Shown here in pieces: positions 1-6,713 of a DNA stretch of 8,456 nucleotides (position 1 is the first letter of the stretch; each line of letters starts with the position of its first letter). The position numbers were made by a program, and so were the translations under genes. The notes beneath the pieces are model-generated. The model ran no database searches and had not been told where the DNA came from. It saw nothing but the letters and a program-made list of their open reading frames with translations. The DNA lies in assembly GCA_002343715.1 (NCBI GenBank), contig DDSA01000011.1:1-8456 (forward strand). Direction: 5' to 3'. This DNA is from Phycisphaerales bacterium UBA2402 (GTDB lineage: Bacteria; Planctomycetota; Phycisphaerae; Phycisphaerales; UBA1924).

Positions 1-2406
1 CCCGCCGATGCGCCCCCCGCCGAGACCGCTCCCGCGGTCGAGCCTCCACCCGAGTTGGATCCTTTCGAGGCCCGCCCCATCCGGATCGTGCGTTTCGTCG
101 CGGCCCCACGTGTCACGGGCGCGAAACCGGGCGTGACCCCGGAGTCCATGCCCGCTCCGGCACCGGTCATCGATGTTGATCTGGAGCAACTGATCCGCAA
201 CCAGTTGCGACTCAAGGAGGGGATGCCCTTCGACGCGAGGCTTGTGAGCGACGATATCAACCGTCTCAACCGGCTGGGCAGGTTCCGCAGCGTCGATGCG
301 CGGGTCGATCTCAATGCCGACGGCTCGGTTGATCTGGTCTACACGCTGGTGATGCAGCCCATCATCCAGGATGTTCAGACCGTGGGCAACAAGGAACTGA
401 CCGACCAGACGCTCGGGCAGTACATCGATGTGCTGGTGGGCACCCCGGTGGACCCTACCCGGCTCGACCGCGCCAGCCGGCGCATCGAGGCCGCGTACCG
501 GGAGAAGGGGTACTTCAACTGCCTGGTGGCCGTGGACCAGAAGGAGCTCGAAGAGAACGGCAACGTCTACTTCAAGATCCGCGAGGGTGAGAAGACCAAG
601 GTCACCGATGTTCGCTTCGAGGGGAATGTTTCCTTTACCGCTCGGGAACTGCGGAGCGAAGTCAAGACCCGCCCCGCGTGGCTCCTCGACCGCGGGCGGC
701 TCGACAACGACATTCTTGCCTCCGATGCTTCAACACTCCGCGCGTTCTACCGCGACCGCGGGTACATCGACGCCCGCGCGGACTTTCTGGTCACGCCCAG
801 CCCCGACGGCAGAGAGGCGATCGTCACGTTCATCATCGATGAAGGGTCGATCTACACGCTGCGGTCGGTGACGGCGGCCTACGCCGGGCCGGAAGGGCCG
901 CGTGTGCTGTCGGTGGAGCAGCTCATCGGGCTGATGTCGATCAAGCCCGGGGACGTGTTCAGCGAGCGCCAACTGCGTGCCTCGCTCAACACGGTGAAAG
1001 ACGCCTACGGGAAAATGGGCTACGTCAACGCGGTTGTGAACCGGCGCGAGCGGCGCGACCTGGACAACCCCTTTGTGGATATCGTGCTGGTGATCGACGA
1101 GGGGCGACGCTTCGCCACCGGGGAGGTGATCGTCCGCGGCAACACCATCACCAAGAGTTCGGTGATCCGGAAGGCGATCTCGCTGGAGCCCGGCCGCCCG
1201 CTCGACGTCACGGCGGTGAACGAGACGCAGCGGCGTCTGGAGCGCATGAACCTCTTCGCCCCGCGCAGCGTGAAGGTGACCATCCAGCCCGAACGTCCCG
1301 AGGACCCGGATTTTCGTGATGTCCTGGTCGAGATGCAGGAGACCAACACCGGCAGGTTCGCCGTCGGGGCCACCGTCGGCTCCGACTCGGGCCTGTCCGC
1401 TTCGGTGAGCGTCACGCAGCGCAACTTCGACATCACCGACACGCCCGATTCGCTGGAAGAACTCTTCTCGGACGAGGCGTTCCGGGGCGGGGGTCAGACC
1501 TTCAACATCAGCGCTGTGCCCGGCACCGAGCAGCAGACCTACTCCATCGGTCTCAAGGAGCCGAACCTCTTCGAGTCGGACTATTCGGGTGAGGCCCAGG
1601 GATTCTACTTTACCCGCGAGTTCAGCGCCTACGACGAGGAGCGCTACGGCGGCCGATTCGCCATCGGTCGGCGCATGGGACAGCGGTGGGTCGCCTCGAT
1701 GCCCATCCGTGTCGAGATGGTCGGCCTTTCCGACTTCGCCTCCGATGCGCCCCAGGCCTATTACGACGTGGCGGACGACAGCCTTCTGCTGAGCGTCGGC
1801 CTGCGGCTGACCCGCTCGGCGGTGGACGACCCCGCCGATCCGAGCAAAGGATCGAAGATTTCGGTGGGTATCGATCAGGTGGGTGGTGATTACAGTTACA
1901 CCATCTTCACCGGCGAGTACTCGGTCTATCAGAAACTCTACGAGGACGCGCTGGGGCGCAAGACCACCCTGCGGCTGACCACCAAGGCCGGCTACATCCC
2001 GCAGGAGTTCGACGATGTTCCCTTCTACGAGCGCTTTTACCTGGGCGGTTCGTCCTTCCGCGGATTCGCCTATAGGGCCGTCTCCCCCGTCGGTCCGCAG
2101 CACAACGACCCGAGCAAACTCTCACCGGACACCATCGGCGGCAACTGGATGTTCTTCGCGGGGGCCGAGGTCAAGCAGCCGCTGTTCGAGGATCTGCTGG
2201 CGGGTGTTCTTTTCATCGACACCGGCACGGTGCAGGAGGATGTCGGGTTCGATGAGTACCGCGTGTCCGTTGGTTTCGGCATACGCCTGACCATCCGCCA
2301 ACTCAGCCCCATCCCGCTGGCGTTCGATTTCGGCTTCCCGATCGTCAAGCAGGACACCGATGACGAGCGCCTCTTCACCTTCAGCGTCGATGTGCCGTTC
2401 AACTGA
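1..2406 (+). CDS. bamA: BamA/Omp85-family outer-membrane protein assembly factor (5'-truncated by window edge)
   Basis: Integral outer-membrane protein that inserts and folds beta-barrel proteins. The reading frame is open to base 1, so the true start and any signal peptide lie upstream; a TTG at 55 is in frame but is not a convincing start. In the 801 visible residues, about 1-25 are a Pro/Ala/Glu-rich linker. Five POTRA repeats follow at roughly 25-119, 120-196, 197-283, 285-371 and 372-448, recognisable by recurring 'V..GN' and 'Y...GY' elements (AYREKGYF, FYRDRGYI, AYGKMGYV). The barrel spans about 449-801 and contains FYLGGSSFRGF, matching the conserved GG...RGF signature of the family's loop 6. 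The C-terminus is FSVDVPFN, so the barrel signal ends in Phe-Asn rather than the usual terminal aromatic. Five POTRAs fit BamA better than TamA (three) or FhaC/TpsB (two). The next gene, on the same strand 64 nt downstream, is a lipoprotein. Confidence 0.93.
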   Translation, partial: PADAPPAETAPAVEPPPELDPFEARPIRIVRFVAAPRVTGAKPGVTPESMPAPAPVIDVDLEQLIRNQLRLKEGMPFDARLVSDDINRLNRLGRFRSVDARVDLNADGSVDLVYTLVMQPIIQDVQTVGNKELTDQTLGQYIDVLVGTPVDPTRLDRASRRIEAAYREKGYFNCLVAVDQKELEENGNVYFKIREGEKTKVTDVRFEGNVSFTARELRSEVKTRPAWLLDRGRLDNDILASDASTLRAFYRDRGYIDARADFLVTPSPDGREAIVTFIIDEGSIYTLRSVTAAYAGPEGPRVLSVEQLIGLMSIKPGDVFSERQLRASLNTVKDAYGKMGYVNAVVNRRERRDLDNPFVDIVLVIDEGRRFATGEVIVRGNTITKSSVIRKAISLEPGRPLDVTAVNETQRRLERMNLFAPRSVKVTIQPERPEDPDFRDVLVEMQETNTGRFAVGATVGSDSGLSASVSVTQRNFDITDTPDSLEELFSDEAFRGGGQTFNISAVPGTEQQTYSIGLKEPNLFESDYSGEAQGFYFTREFSAYDEERYGGRFAIGRRMGQRWVASMPIRVEMVGLSDFASDAPQAYYDVADDSLLLSVGLRLTRSAVDDPADPSKGSKISVGIDQVGGDYSYTIFTGEYSVYQKLYEDALGRKTTLRLTTKAGYIPQEFDDVPFYERFYLGGSSFRGFAYRAVSPVGPQHNDPSKLSPDTIGGNWMFFAGAEVKQPLFEDLLAGVLFIDTGTVQEDVGFDEYRVSVGFGIRLTIRQLSPIPLAFDFGFPIVKQDTDDERLFTFSVDVPFN

Positions 2407-2470
2407 CGGATCGGGAGCGCCACTCGGAGCAGCGTCGGCCGGGACGTTACGACTCACGAAAGGGATCACC

Positions 2471-2881
2471 ATGAAACTCCTCGCCCTCCTCGCACCGCTG
2501 GCCTTGTTCGCTCTCACCGCGTGCCAGTCCGGCGGGGCCGGCGGCACCGGCCCGTCGTCCGTGACCGGCTCGGTGTCCTACCGCGAACGCATCGCCCTGC
2601 CCCCCAACTGCACGGTCGAGGTGAAACTCCTTGACGTCTCGCTCGCCGATGCGCCCGCGACCATCATCGGGCAGGCGGTCATCAACAACCCGCGCGGGGT
2701 GCCCGTTCCCTTCCGGATCACCTTCGACCCGGCCCGCATCGACCAGACCAGGCGGTACAGCGTCTCGGCGCGGATCACCAGCGGTGGGCGGCAGCTGTGG
2801 ATCAGCGACCGCTCCAACCCAGTTCTGACCCAGGGCCACCCGTCGCATATCGAGGTCGTGGTCGTTCTCGCCGAGCATTGA
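2471..2881 (+). CDS. YbaY-like outer-membrane lipoprotein
   Basis: A 136-residue lipoprotein. The start is ATG 2471, preceded by AAAGGGA at 2459-2465 with 5 nt spacing; the frame is open further upstream but without a comparable site. Residues 1-17 form a signal peptide (MKLL followed by a Leu/Ala core) ending in the lipobox LTAC, with Cys18 as the lipidation site. Residue +2 is Gln rather than Asp, which predicts outer-membrane sorting. Residues 29-134 match the YbaY/YscW-type domain as I know it: VTGSVSYRERIALPPNCTVE near the start, then a DVSLADAP segment, a VPVPFRITFDP segment and a RYSVSARIT segment. The family is a small periplasm-facing beta-sandwich of unclear biochemical role; YscW relatives act as pilotins for secretins. 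No secretin is visible here. Position behind bamA is compatible with co-transcription and an envelope role, but this is inference. It ends 9 nt before the stop codon of the convergent minus-strand gene. Confidence 0.88.
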   Translation: MKLLALLAPLALFALTACQSGGAGGTGPSSVTGSVSYRERIALPPNCTVEVKLLDVSLADAPATIIGQAVINNPRGVPVPFRITFDPARIDQTRRYSVSARITSGGRQLWISDRSNPVLTQGHPSHIEVVVVLAEH

Positions 2882-2890
2882 TCCACCGGC

Positions 2891-3172
2891 TCAGTTCCCG
2901 TCGGGTGCACCTTCGTCACGCTTCCCGGTCTCTCGGTACGTCGTTCTCTTCTTCGCGTAGTGCTCGGGCGAGATGCGCAGGTCCGGCTCCTGGCCGCGCT
3001 GGTGCTGCGCGTGCAGGTGCTTCAGGAAGGGCACGCACCAACCGCACCCCGTGCCCGCCGAGAGGCACTCGGAGATGAGCGAGGCCACCGGCGGATCTTC
3101 GCGATGCAGGTACGCGCGGATCTTCCGCAGCGAGACGTGAAAACAGAGGCAGACGTGGTCATCGGGGTGCAA
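2891..3172 (-). CDS. BFD-like [2Fe-2S]-binding protein (bacterioferritin-associated ferredoxin family)
   Basis: A 93-residue small iron-sulfur protein. It has CLCFHV near the N-terminus (Cys8, Cys10) and GTGCGWC later (Cys43, Cys46), the CxC...CxxC ligand arrangement of the BFD-like [2Fe-2S] fold; Cys36 is an extra cysteine. The central segment 17-42 is consistent with the helical part of the fold. The tail from about residue 66 (ISPEHYAKKRTTYRE) is charged and probably helical. Bfd in E. coli passes electrons to bacterioferritin to release stored iron; other BFD domains are parts of oxidoreductases, so the partner here is unknown. The start is TTG at 3172, chosen because GGAGG (complement of 3182-3186) lies 9 nt upstream and because no ATG precedes the first cysteines. 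It lies 33 nt after the nif3 stop codon on the same strand, so the two are probably one operon; it is also in the same reading frame as nif3. Confidence 0.88.
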   Translation of the reverse strand: MHPDDHVCLCFHVSLRKIRAYLHREDPPVASLISECLSAGTGCGWCVPFLKHLHAQHQRGQEPDLRISPEHYAKKRTTYRETGKRDEGAPDGN

Positions 3173-3181
3173 GGGTTTCAG

Positions 3182-3186
3182 CCTCC
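3182..3186 (-). promoter_or_regulatory. Shine-Dalgarno site supporting the TTG start of the BFD-like gene
   Basis: On the minus strand this reads GGAGG, 9 nt before the TTG at 3172. It lies inside the short gap after the nif3 stop codon and is the main reason for accepting a TTG start. An in-frame CTG immediately after the site is too close to be used. Confidence 0.6.
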
Positions 3187-3205
3187 GTCTGTGCGCAGCG
3201 CCATA

Positions 3206-4348
3206 TCAGACCGTGATGAGCGGGTCGCGGTCTTCGCGGCTCACGATCACGCCCAACCCCGGCAGAGTTTGCTCCAGCCTGGACGCCAGCCGCGGCAGGT
3301 ACCCCCGCTCCGTGCTCGTGTGATTGCCCAGGATCACGTGCATCCCGGCGTGCAGGGCGCCCGTGACGTCGTGGTGGCTCATCTCCCCCGTGACGAAGAC
3401 CTCGCACCCCTCGCGTCGGGCCAGTTTCGACAGCGAGGCCCCCGACCCCGGCACCACGCCCACAAAACTCACCGGCTTGTCATCGCCGGCCAACGCATAG
3501 CGCACGCGGTCGCGGTGGATCCAGCCCTTGAGACGCTGGGCCAGCTCGGCCACGGTCGCGGGGCGGTCGAGCGAGAGCCTCCTCCCGGCACCGATACCGC
3601 GCAGTGGCTGACCAGCCAACTCATAGACGTCGATCGCCGGCTCCTCGTACGGATGAAAACGCCGCAGCGTCTCGACCGCCAGGGCCAGACTCTGCCGGGC
3701 GCAGACCATTTCGAGACGCATCTCCGCCGCGGATTCCACCACGCCCGGTTTGCCCACCGTCGGTTTCGAGCCCTCGCCGCCGAGGAATGTTCCCGTCCCC
3801 GCGACGCTGAAGGAACAGAGTTCGTACGCCCCGATCCGTCCGCCACCCGCCGTCGCGATGGCGCCGCGGACCTGCTCCAGCGCGGACTCGGGCACGAATG
3901 TAACGATCTTGACCTGCTGCGTCGCCGGCGTTCTGGCGTGCGGCGAGAGAGCGCGGCAGTCCCCGGCGACTTTGCCCGCCTGATCGCTGCCCGACAGCCC
4001 CTCCGCCAGCCAGTCCGTCACGCCGCCGGCCACCGCGTCCAGCGCGGTGTGGGGGGAGTACACGGCGATCCCCGCTTCCAACGCCCGCAGGATCACGCGT
4101 TGCCGCGGCGTGGCATCGGTGATGCGCGTGAGCGGATCCCAGATCGGCGGGTGGTACGCCACCACGGCGCAGCACCCGGCTTTCACCGCCTCGGCCAGGA
4201 CTGCTTCCGACAGGTCGATGGTGAGCAGCACCGGCCCCTTCACGGGCCGCGCCCGGTCCCCCGCGAGCAGGCCCACGCGGTCCCACGTCTCGGCGAACTC
4301 GAGCGGCGCGATCGACTCCATCGCCCTGACCAGATCATGGATCGTCAT
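3206..4348 (-). CDS. Nif3-like dinuclear metal centre protein, long (YqfO/NIF3L1-type) form
   Basis: A 380-residue Nif3-family protein; relatives form toroidal hexamers with a two-metal site in each subunit, and the physiological reaction is not settled (some members are annotated as GTP cyclohydrolase 1 type 2). N-terminal Nif3 half at about 1-125: ETWDRVGLLAG, AYHPPIWDP (Tyr65-His66) and YSPHTALDA (His100, Asp104). A middle domain at about 146-243 (VKIVTFVPES to FHPYEEPAIDVYEL) corresponds to the PII-like insertion of long Nif3 proteins. C-terminal half at about 244-380: VFVTGEMSHHD, GNHTSTERGYL (His343, Glu347) and SREDRDPL. His66, Asp104, His343 and Glu347 are the likely metal ligands; the first His of the usual bacterial HHP motif is Tyr here, as in eukaryotic homologues. 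ATG 4348 matches family N-termini but has no clear Shine-Dalgarno site. It heads a likely operon with the BFD-like gene and diverges from the radical SAM gene. Confidence 0.93.
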   Translation of the reverse strand: MTIHDLVRAMESIAPLEFAETWDRVGLLAGDRARPVKGPVLLTIDLSEAVLAEAVKAGCCAVVAYHPPIWDPLTRITDATPRQRVILRALEAGIAVYSPHTALDAVAGGVTDWLAEGLSGSDQAGKVAGDCRALSPHARTPATQQVKIVTFVPESALEQVRGAIATAGGGRIGAYELCSFSVAGTGTFLGGEGSKPTVGKPGVVESAAEMRLEMVCARQSLALAVETLRRFHPYEEPAIDVYELAGQPLRGIGAGRRLSLDRPATVAELAQRLKGWIHRDRVRYALAGDDKPVSFVGVVPGSGASLSKLARREGCEVFVTGEMSHHDVTGALHAGMHVILGNHTSTERGYLPRLASRLEQTLPGLGVIVSREDRDPLITV

Positions 4349-4430
4349 GGACGATTGTTGGGCGCGCCGGGCGGGAGATCCCGGAGAGTTCGAAGCAGAC
4401 AGGCTCGTTCGGGTTGGGGTAGACTGAATC
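4349..4430. promoter_or_regulatory. Divergent promoter region between nif3-like and radical SAM genes, with two small palindromes
   Basis: This 82-nt spacer must hold start signals for both flanking genes. It contains an 8-bp palindrome GGCGCGCC (4361-4368) and, 3 nt on, the dyad CGGGA-GA-TCCCG (4372-4383), roughly mid-spacer. TAGACT at 4420-4425 is a possible -10 hexamer for the rightward gene, and the minus strand has AACAAT ending 5 nt before the nif3 ATG. I see no convincing -35 for either. Short palindromes are common in such GC-rich DNA, so an operator role is only a possibility. Confidence 0.35.
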
Positions 4431-5537
4431 GTGGATACCCCGCACCCCGCCGAAGACTACCGCGACCTGCCCGCCCATGGGCCGGTGCGAGGCCGCGGGG
4501 CGGGCCTGAACCCCGGCAACCGCTTCGAGGGTGTACGCCTTCATGTGCTGGGGGAGCATCTCGACGCGGTTCACGCCGAACTCCCCGACGGTTCGCAGAC
4601 CGCGACACGCGTGTACGCCGACCGTACCCGCACCGTCATCAACCCGGTGGACTCGCCCGACCTGAACTTCAAATGGACCGTGAACCCCTACCGAGGCTGC
4701 GAACACGGGTGCATCTACTGCTACGCACGACCATCTCACGAATACCTCGCGCTCTCCAGCGGCCTCGACTTCGAGACCCGGATCATCGCCAAGCACGAGG
4801 CGCCCGCGCTGCTCCGCGCCGAACTCATGAAGACCTCCTGGAAGGGCGAGCGGATCGCCATGAGCGGCATCACCGATCCCTACCAGCCCGTCGAGCGCGA
4901 GCTGCGGATCACGCGACGCTGCCTCGAAGTCTTCGCCGAGTTCCGTCAGTCCGTTGCGATCATCACCAAGAGCCGCCTCGTCCTCCGCGACCTCGACCTT
5001 CTCGAGCGACTCCACGAGCATCGCGCTGTGTCCGTGGGCGTCAGCATCACCACGCTCGACCCAACGCTGGCCCGCATCATGGAGCCGCGGGCCGCCGCGC
5101 CCGCGGCCCGTCTCGACACCATCCGCGAGCTCGCCGCGCGGGGCATCCCCGTCATCGTCATGGTCGCGCCGATCATCCCCCGCATCAACGATCACGAGAT
5201 CCCGTCGATTCTCCGTGCCGCCGGCGGGGCGGGCGCGGGCGGGGCGGGGTATGTGCTCCTTCGTCTGCCGCACCAGATCAAGGCTCTCTTTATCGAGTGG
5301 CTAGGCCGGCACTTCCCCGACCGGGCCGCCCACGTCGAGGCCCTGATCCGCGGCGCGCGGGGCGGGGATCTCTACCGCGCCGACTTCTTCACGCGCCAGC
5401 GCGGCACCGGCGACTACGCCGCGCAGATCGGGCGAACGTTCAGGCTGTTTTCACGCCGGTACGGCCTTGACGCGGCCCGGCCGCCGAGCAACACCGGCGC
5501 GTTCAGGCGGCCCGGCGAGGCGGGCCTGTTCGATTGA
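4431..5537 (+). CDS. PA0069-family radical SAM protein (SplB-like)
   Basis: A 368-residue radical SAM protein. The [4Fe-4S] motif is CEHGCIYC: Cys90, Cys94 and Cys97 (CxxxCxxC), preceded by NPYRGC and followed by YARPSHEYL, a pattern shared with the COG1533/SplB-like group. The N-terminal GRGAGLNPGNRFE (21-33) and MEPRAAAPAARLD further on are characteristic of the PA0069 subgroup. SAM-contact and barrel segments include GITDPYQPVE, VAIITKS, VSVGVSITTLD and VMVAPIIP. The substrate of this subgroup is unknown to me; spore photoproduct lyase is a distant relative, so a DNA- or nucleotide-related reaction is only a guess. The start is GTG 4431: an in-frame TGA lies two codons upstream and there is no earlier candidate. 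GTG 4485 is a weaker alternative. There is only a poor GGGG 11 nt upstream. A Gly/Ala-rich stretch (about 264-275) interrupts the segment before GYVLLRLP. Tail ends GAFRRPGEAGLFD. Confidence 0.93.
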   Translation: MDTPHPAEDYRDLPAHGPVRGRGAGLNPGNRFEGVRLHVLGEHLDAVHAELPDGSQTATRVYADRTRTVINPVDSPDLNFKWTVNPYRGCEHGCIYCYARPSHEYLALSSGLDFETRIIAKHEAPALLRAELMKTSWKGERIAMSGITDPYQPVERELRITRRCLEVFAEFRQSVAIITKSRLVLRDLDLLERLHEHRAVSVGVSITTLDPTLARIMEPRAAAPAARLDTIRELAARGIPVIVMVAPIIPRINDHEIPSILRAAGGAGAGGAGYVLLRLPHQIKALFIEWLGRHFPDRAAHVEALIRGARGGDLYRADFFTRQRGTGDYAAQIGRTFRLFSRRYGLDAARPPSNTGAFRRPGEAGLFD

Positions 5538-5607
5538 GTTCGCGCCGACCGGGCCTCACGACCAGATGGGTCTGCTGACCTCTCGCGGGGCACACGGGCA
5601 GTGTACT

Positions 5608-5625
5608 CGGCGTTCACTCACGCCG
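5608..5625. other. Inverted repeat (6-bp arms, 6-nt loop) in the intergenic gap
   Basis: CGGCGT and ACGCCG flank TCACTC. It lies 70 nt past the radical SAM stop and about 45 nt before the ribosome-binding site of the next gene. No T-run follows, so it is not a standard intrinsic terminator; it could be a Rho-assisted 3' end, an operator, or chance. The rest of the 147-nt gap (5538-5684) shows no clear promoter. Confidence 0.35.
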
Positions 5626-5670
5626 GCGTATCGTTCGGGAAGCGGCGACATCACCCTCTTGCCATTGATC

Positions 5671-5677
5671 AAAGGAG
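5671..5677 (+). promoter_or_regulatory. Shine-Dalgarno site deciding the GTG start at 5685
   Basis: AAAGGAG is followed by 7 nt and then GTG 5685. The in-frame ATG at 5694 would be 16 nt away, and earlier in-frame codons (such as GTG 5601) have no such site and would encode an unlikely basic leader. Confidence 0.75.
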
Positions 5678-5684
5678 ACACCGC

Positions 5685-6518
5685 GTGCCCGACCCCATGC
5701 CCCAGCCCGACCGGCCGATGCTCGATTGGAAGCGGCGGTTCATCTTCGTCTATGCCGTGATCGGACTCGCGGCGGGCACGTGGAAACTGATCGAGAGTTT
5801 TCCGTCCAGGGGCGAGGATGCCGCCACGCCCTTCTCGATCATGAACTTTGCTTTCGCCGGGGAAGGCCGGTTCATCCTGACGGCGTTGCTCGCGGGCGTG
5901 GTGGGCGGGTTCATCCATATCGCCGTGTCGTACGCGGCCTATCGAGCCAACGATGCGCTGACCGACCGTTGGTTCGCGTGGTACCTGCTCCGCCCGCTGA
6001 TCGGCGGCGGGCTGGCGATGGCCTTCTACGCGGTCATCCGCGCGGGCTTCGTCGCGCCCGGCACATCGACCGACGCGACCGCCCAGATCCTCAGCCCCTA
6101 CGGCATCCTGGCCGTCGGGCTGCTCGTGGGTCTGTGCAACGCCCAGGCCGAGAAGAAACTGCGCAGCGTGGGCCAGGCGCTCTTCGACACGTCCAAGGGC
6201 AAAGACGACTACGAAGCGCGAAAGACGTTCCAGCCCGAGGCATCGACCCCCGCCATCAGCGGCACCGAGCCGCAGAGCCTGCCCGCCGCCGTAGCGGGCA
6301 GAACACTGCGCGTCCGGGGCACGGGGTTCGATACCTCGACCGCATCGGTCTTCTTCGACAACAAGCCGCTCAAGGTGGTTGAGCGAACACCATCGGAGAT
6401 CCTCTGCGCATTCGGCGAAGACGCGGCGAATCTCCCGGGCGGTGACCGGACACTCATCGTGACGAACAACGGTGCGGTGCCGAAGACTTCCGCGCCGTAC
6501 ACCGTGGTCGTTCGGTAA
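5685..6518 (+). CDS. Four-helix inner-membrane protein with C-terminal IPT/TIG domain
   Basis: A 277-residue protein of unknown function. Four hydrophobic segments are visible: about 18-36, 62-86, 99-122 and 138-153. The block between helices 2 and 4 (GGFIH..., YLLRPLIGGGLAMAFYAVIRAG, then SPYGILAVGLLVGL, then AEKKLRSVGQALFD) resembles a recurring bacterial membrane module in which 'RP.iG..LA..fY...R.G' and 'L.GL......KL...' are conserved; I know it by pattern, not name. Residues about 188-277 look like an IPT/TIG immunoglobulin-like domain: PAISGTEPQSLPA, LRVRGTGFD, ASVFFDNKPL and a closing LIVTNNG...YTVVVR. Positive residues before helix 1 (KRR) and after helix 4 (KKLR) put both termini in the cytoplasm by the positive-inside rule, so the IPT domain would be cytoplasmic. 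The start is GTG 5685 because of a strong AAAGGAG. It converges on the next small gene with 3 nt between stops. Confidence 0.85.
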   Translation: MPDPMPQPDRPMLDWKRRFIFVYAVIGLAAGTWKLIESFPSRGEDAATPFSIMNFAFAGEGRFILTALLAGVVGGFIHIAVSYAAYRANDALTDRWFAWYLLRPLIGGGLAMAFYAVIRAGFVAPGTSTDATAQILSPYGILAVGLLVGLCNAQAEKKLRSVGQALFDTSKGKDDYEARKTFQPEASTPAISGTEPQSLPAAVAGRTLRVRGTGFDTSTASVFFDNKPLKVVERTPSEILCAFGEDAANLPGGDRTLIVTNNGAVPKTSAPYTVVVR

Positions 6519-6521
6519 ACT

Positions 6522-6707
6522 TCACCGACCGCGCCGCATCGACCGCACCCAGCGACCGTACTCGAGGATGGACCGGATCAACTCGGCGCGCGAGGCCGGG
6601 TAGCCCCGCCCGAAGGCCGTGTGCATGCGCCAGGACCAGTAGCGGCCCCGCAGCCTGAAGCCGGAGAGCGCCGCGAGTCGGAGAAGTTCATAGATCGCGC
6701 CGATCAC
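6522..6707 (-). CDS. Small Arg-rich hypothetical protein (61 aa)
   Basis: I do not recognise a named family. The 61 residues contain 13 Arg, no Lys, three Glu and no Asp, so the protein is strongly basic. It also has several aromatics (Tyr6, Phe17, Tyr23, Trp24, Trp26, Phe32, Tyr36, Tyr50, Trp53). An N-terminal amphipathic helix is likely (IYELLRLAALSGFRLR), then YWSWRMHTAFGRGYP, then a second helix (RAELIRSILEYGRWVRSMRR). This ordered mix looks like a real protein rather than an antisense artefact, and the frame fills the space between the neighbour's stop and the divergent spacer. The start is GTG 6707; there is no Shine-Dalgarno site, but TAAACT (complement of 6714-6719) sits 6 nt before the GTG, as in leaderless transcripts. 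The charge suggests nucleic-acid or membrane-surface contact, which is a guess. An alternative is that it is a spurious frame; homologues in relatives would decide. Confidence 0.6.
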   Translation of the reverse strand: MIGAIYELLRLAALSGFRLRGRYWSWRMHTAFGRGYPASRAELIRSILEYGRWVRSMRRGR

Positions 6708-6713
6708 GGCCAG

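Noticed and set aside
730..2103. A 457-codon open frame antisense to bamA
   Set aside because: The frame opposite has continuous POTRA and barrel motifs; the antisense product is low-complexity, with no recognisable domain or ribosome-binding site.
5088..5110. A perfect 8-bp inverted repeat (CGGGCCGC/GCGGCCCG, 7-nt loop) inside the radical SAM gene
   Set aside because: It encodes PRAAAPAAR, part of a family-conserved segment (MEPRAA.PA.RL), so protein constraint plus high GC explains it. No T-run follows.
5223..5250. A GGC/GGG-rich run in the radical SAM gene that looks like a tandem repeat
   Set aside because: The units are irregular and encode a short Gly/Ala stretch within an intact frame; no repeat array or frameshift is evident.
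4335..5273. A 312-codon open frame antisense to the radical SAM gene
   Set aside because: The sense strand carries the CxxxCxxC cluster and family motifs; the antisense product has no recognisable domain.
2960..5470. An 836-codon open frame on the + strand across the nif3 region
   Set aside because: It is antisense to nif3 and then out of frame with the radical SAM gene, and its product is Arg/Pro/His-rich without domains. Long open shadows are expected in GC-rich DNA.
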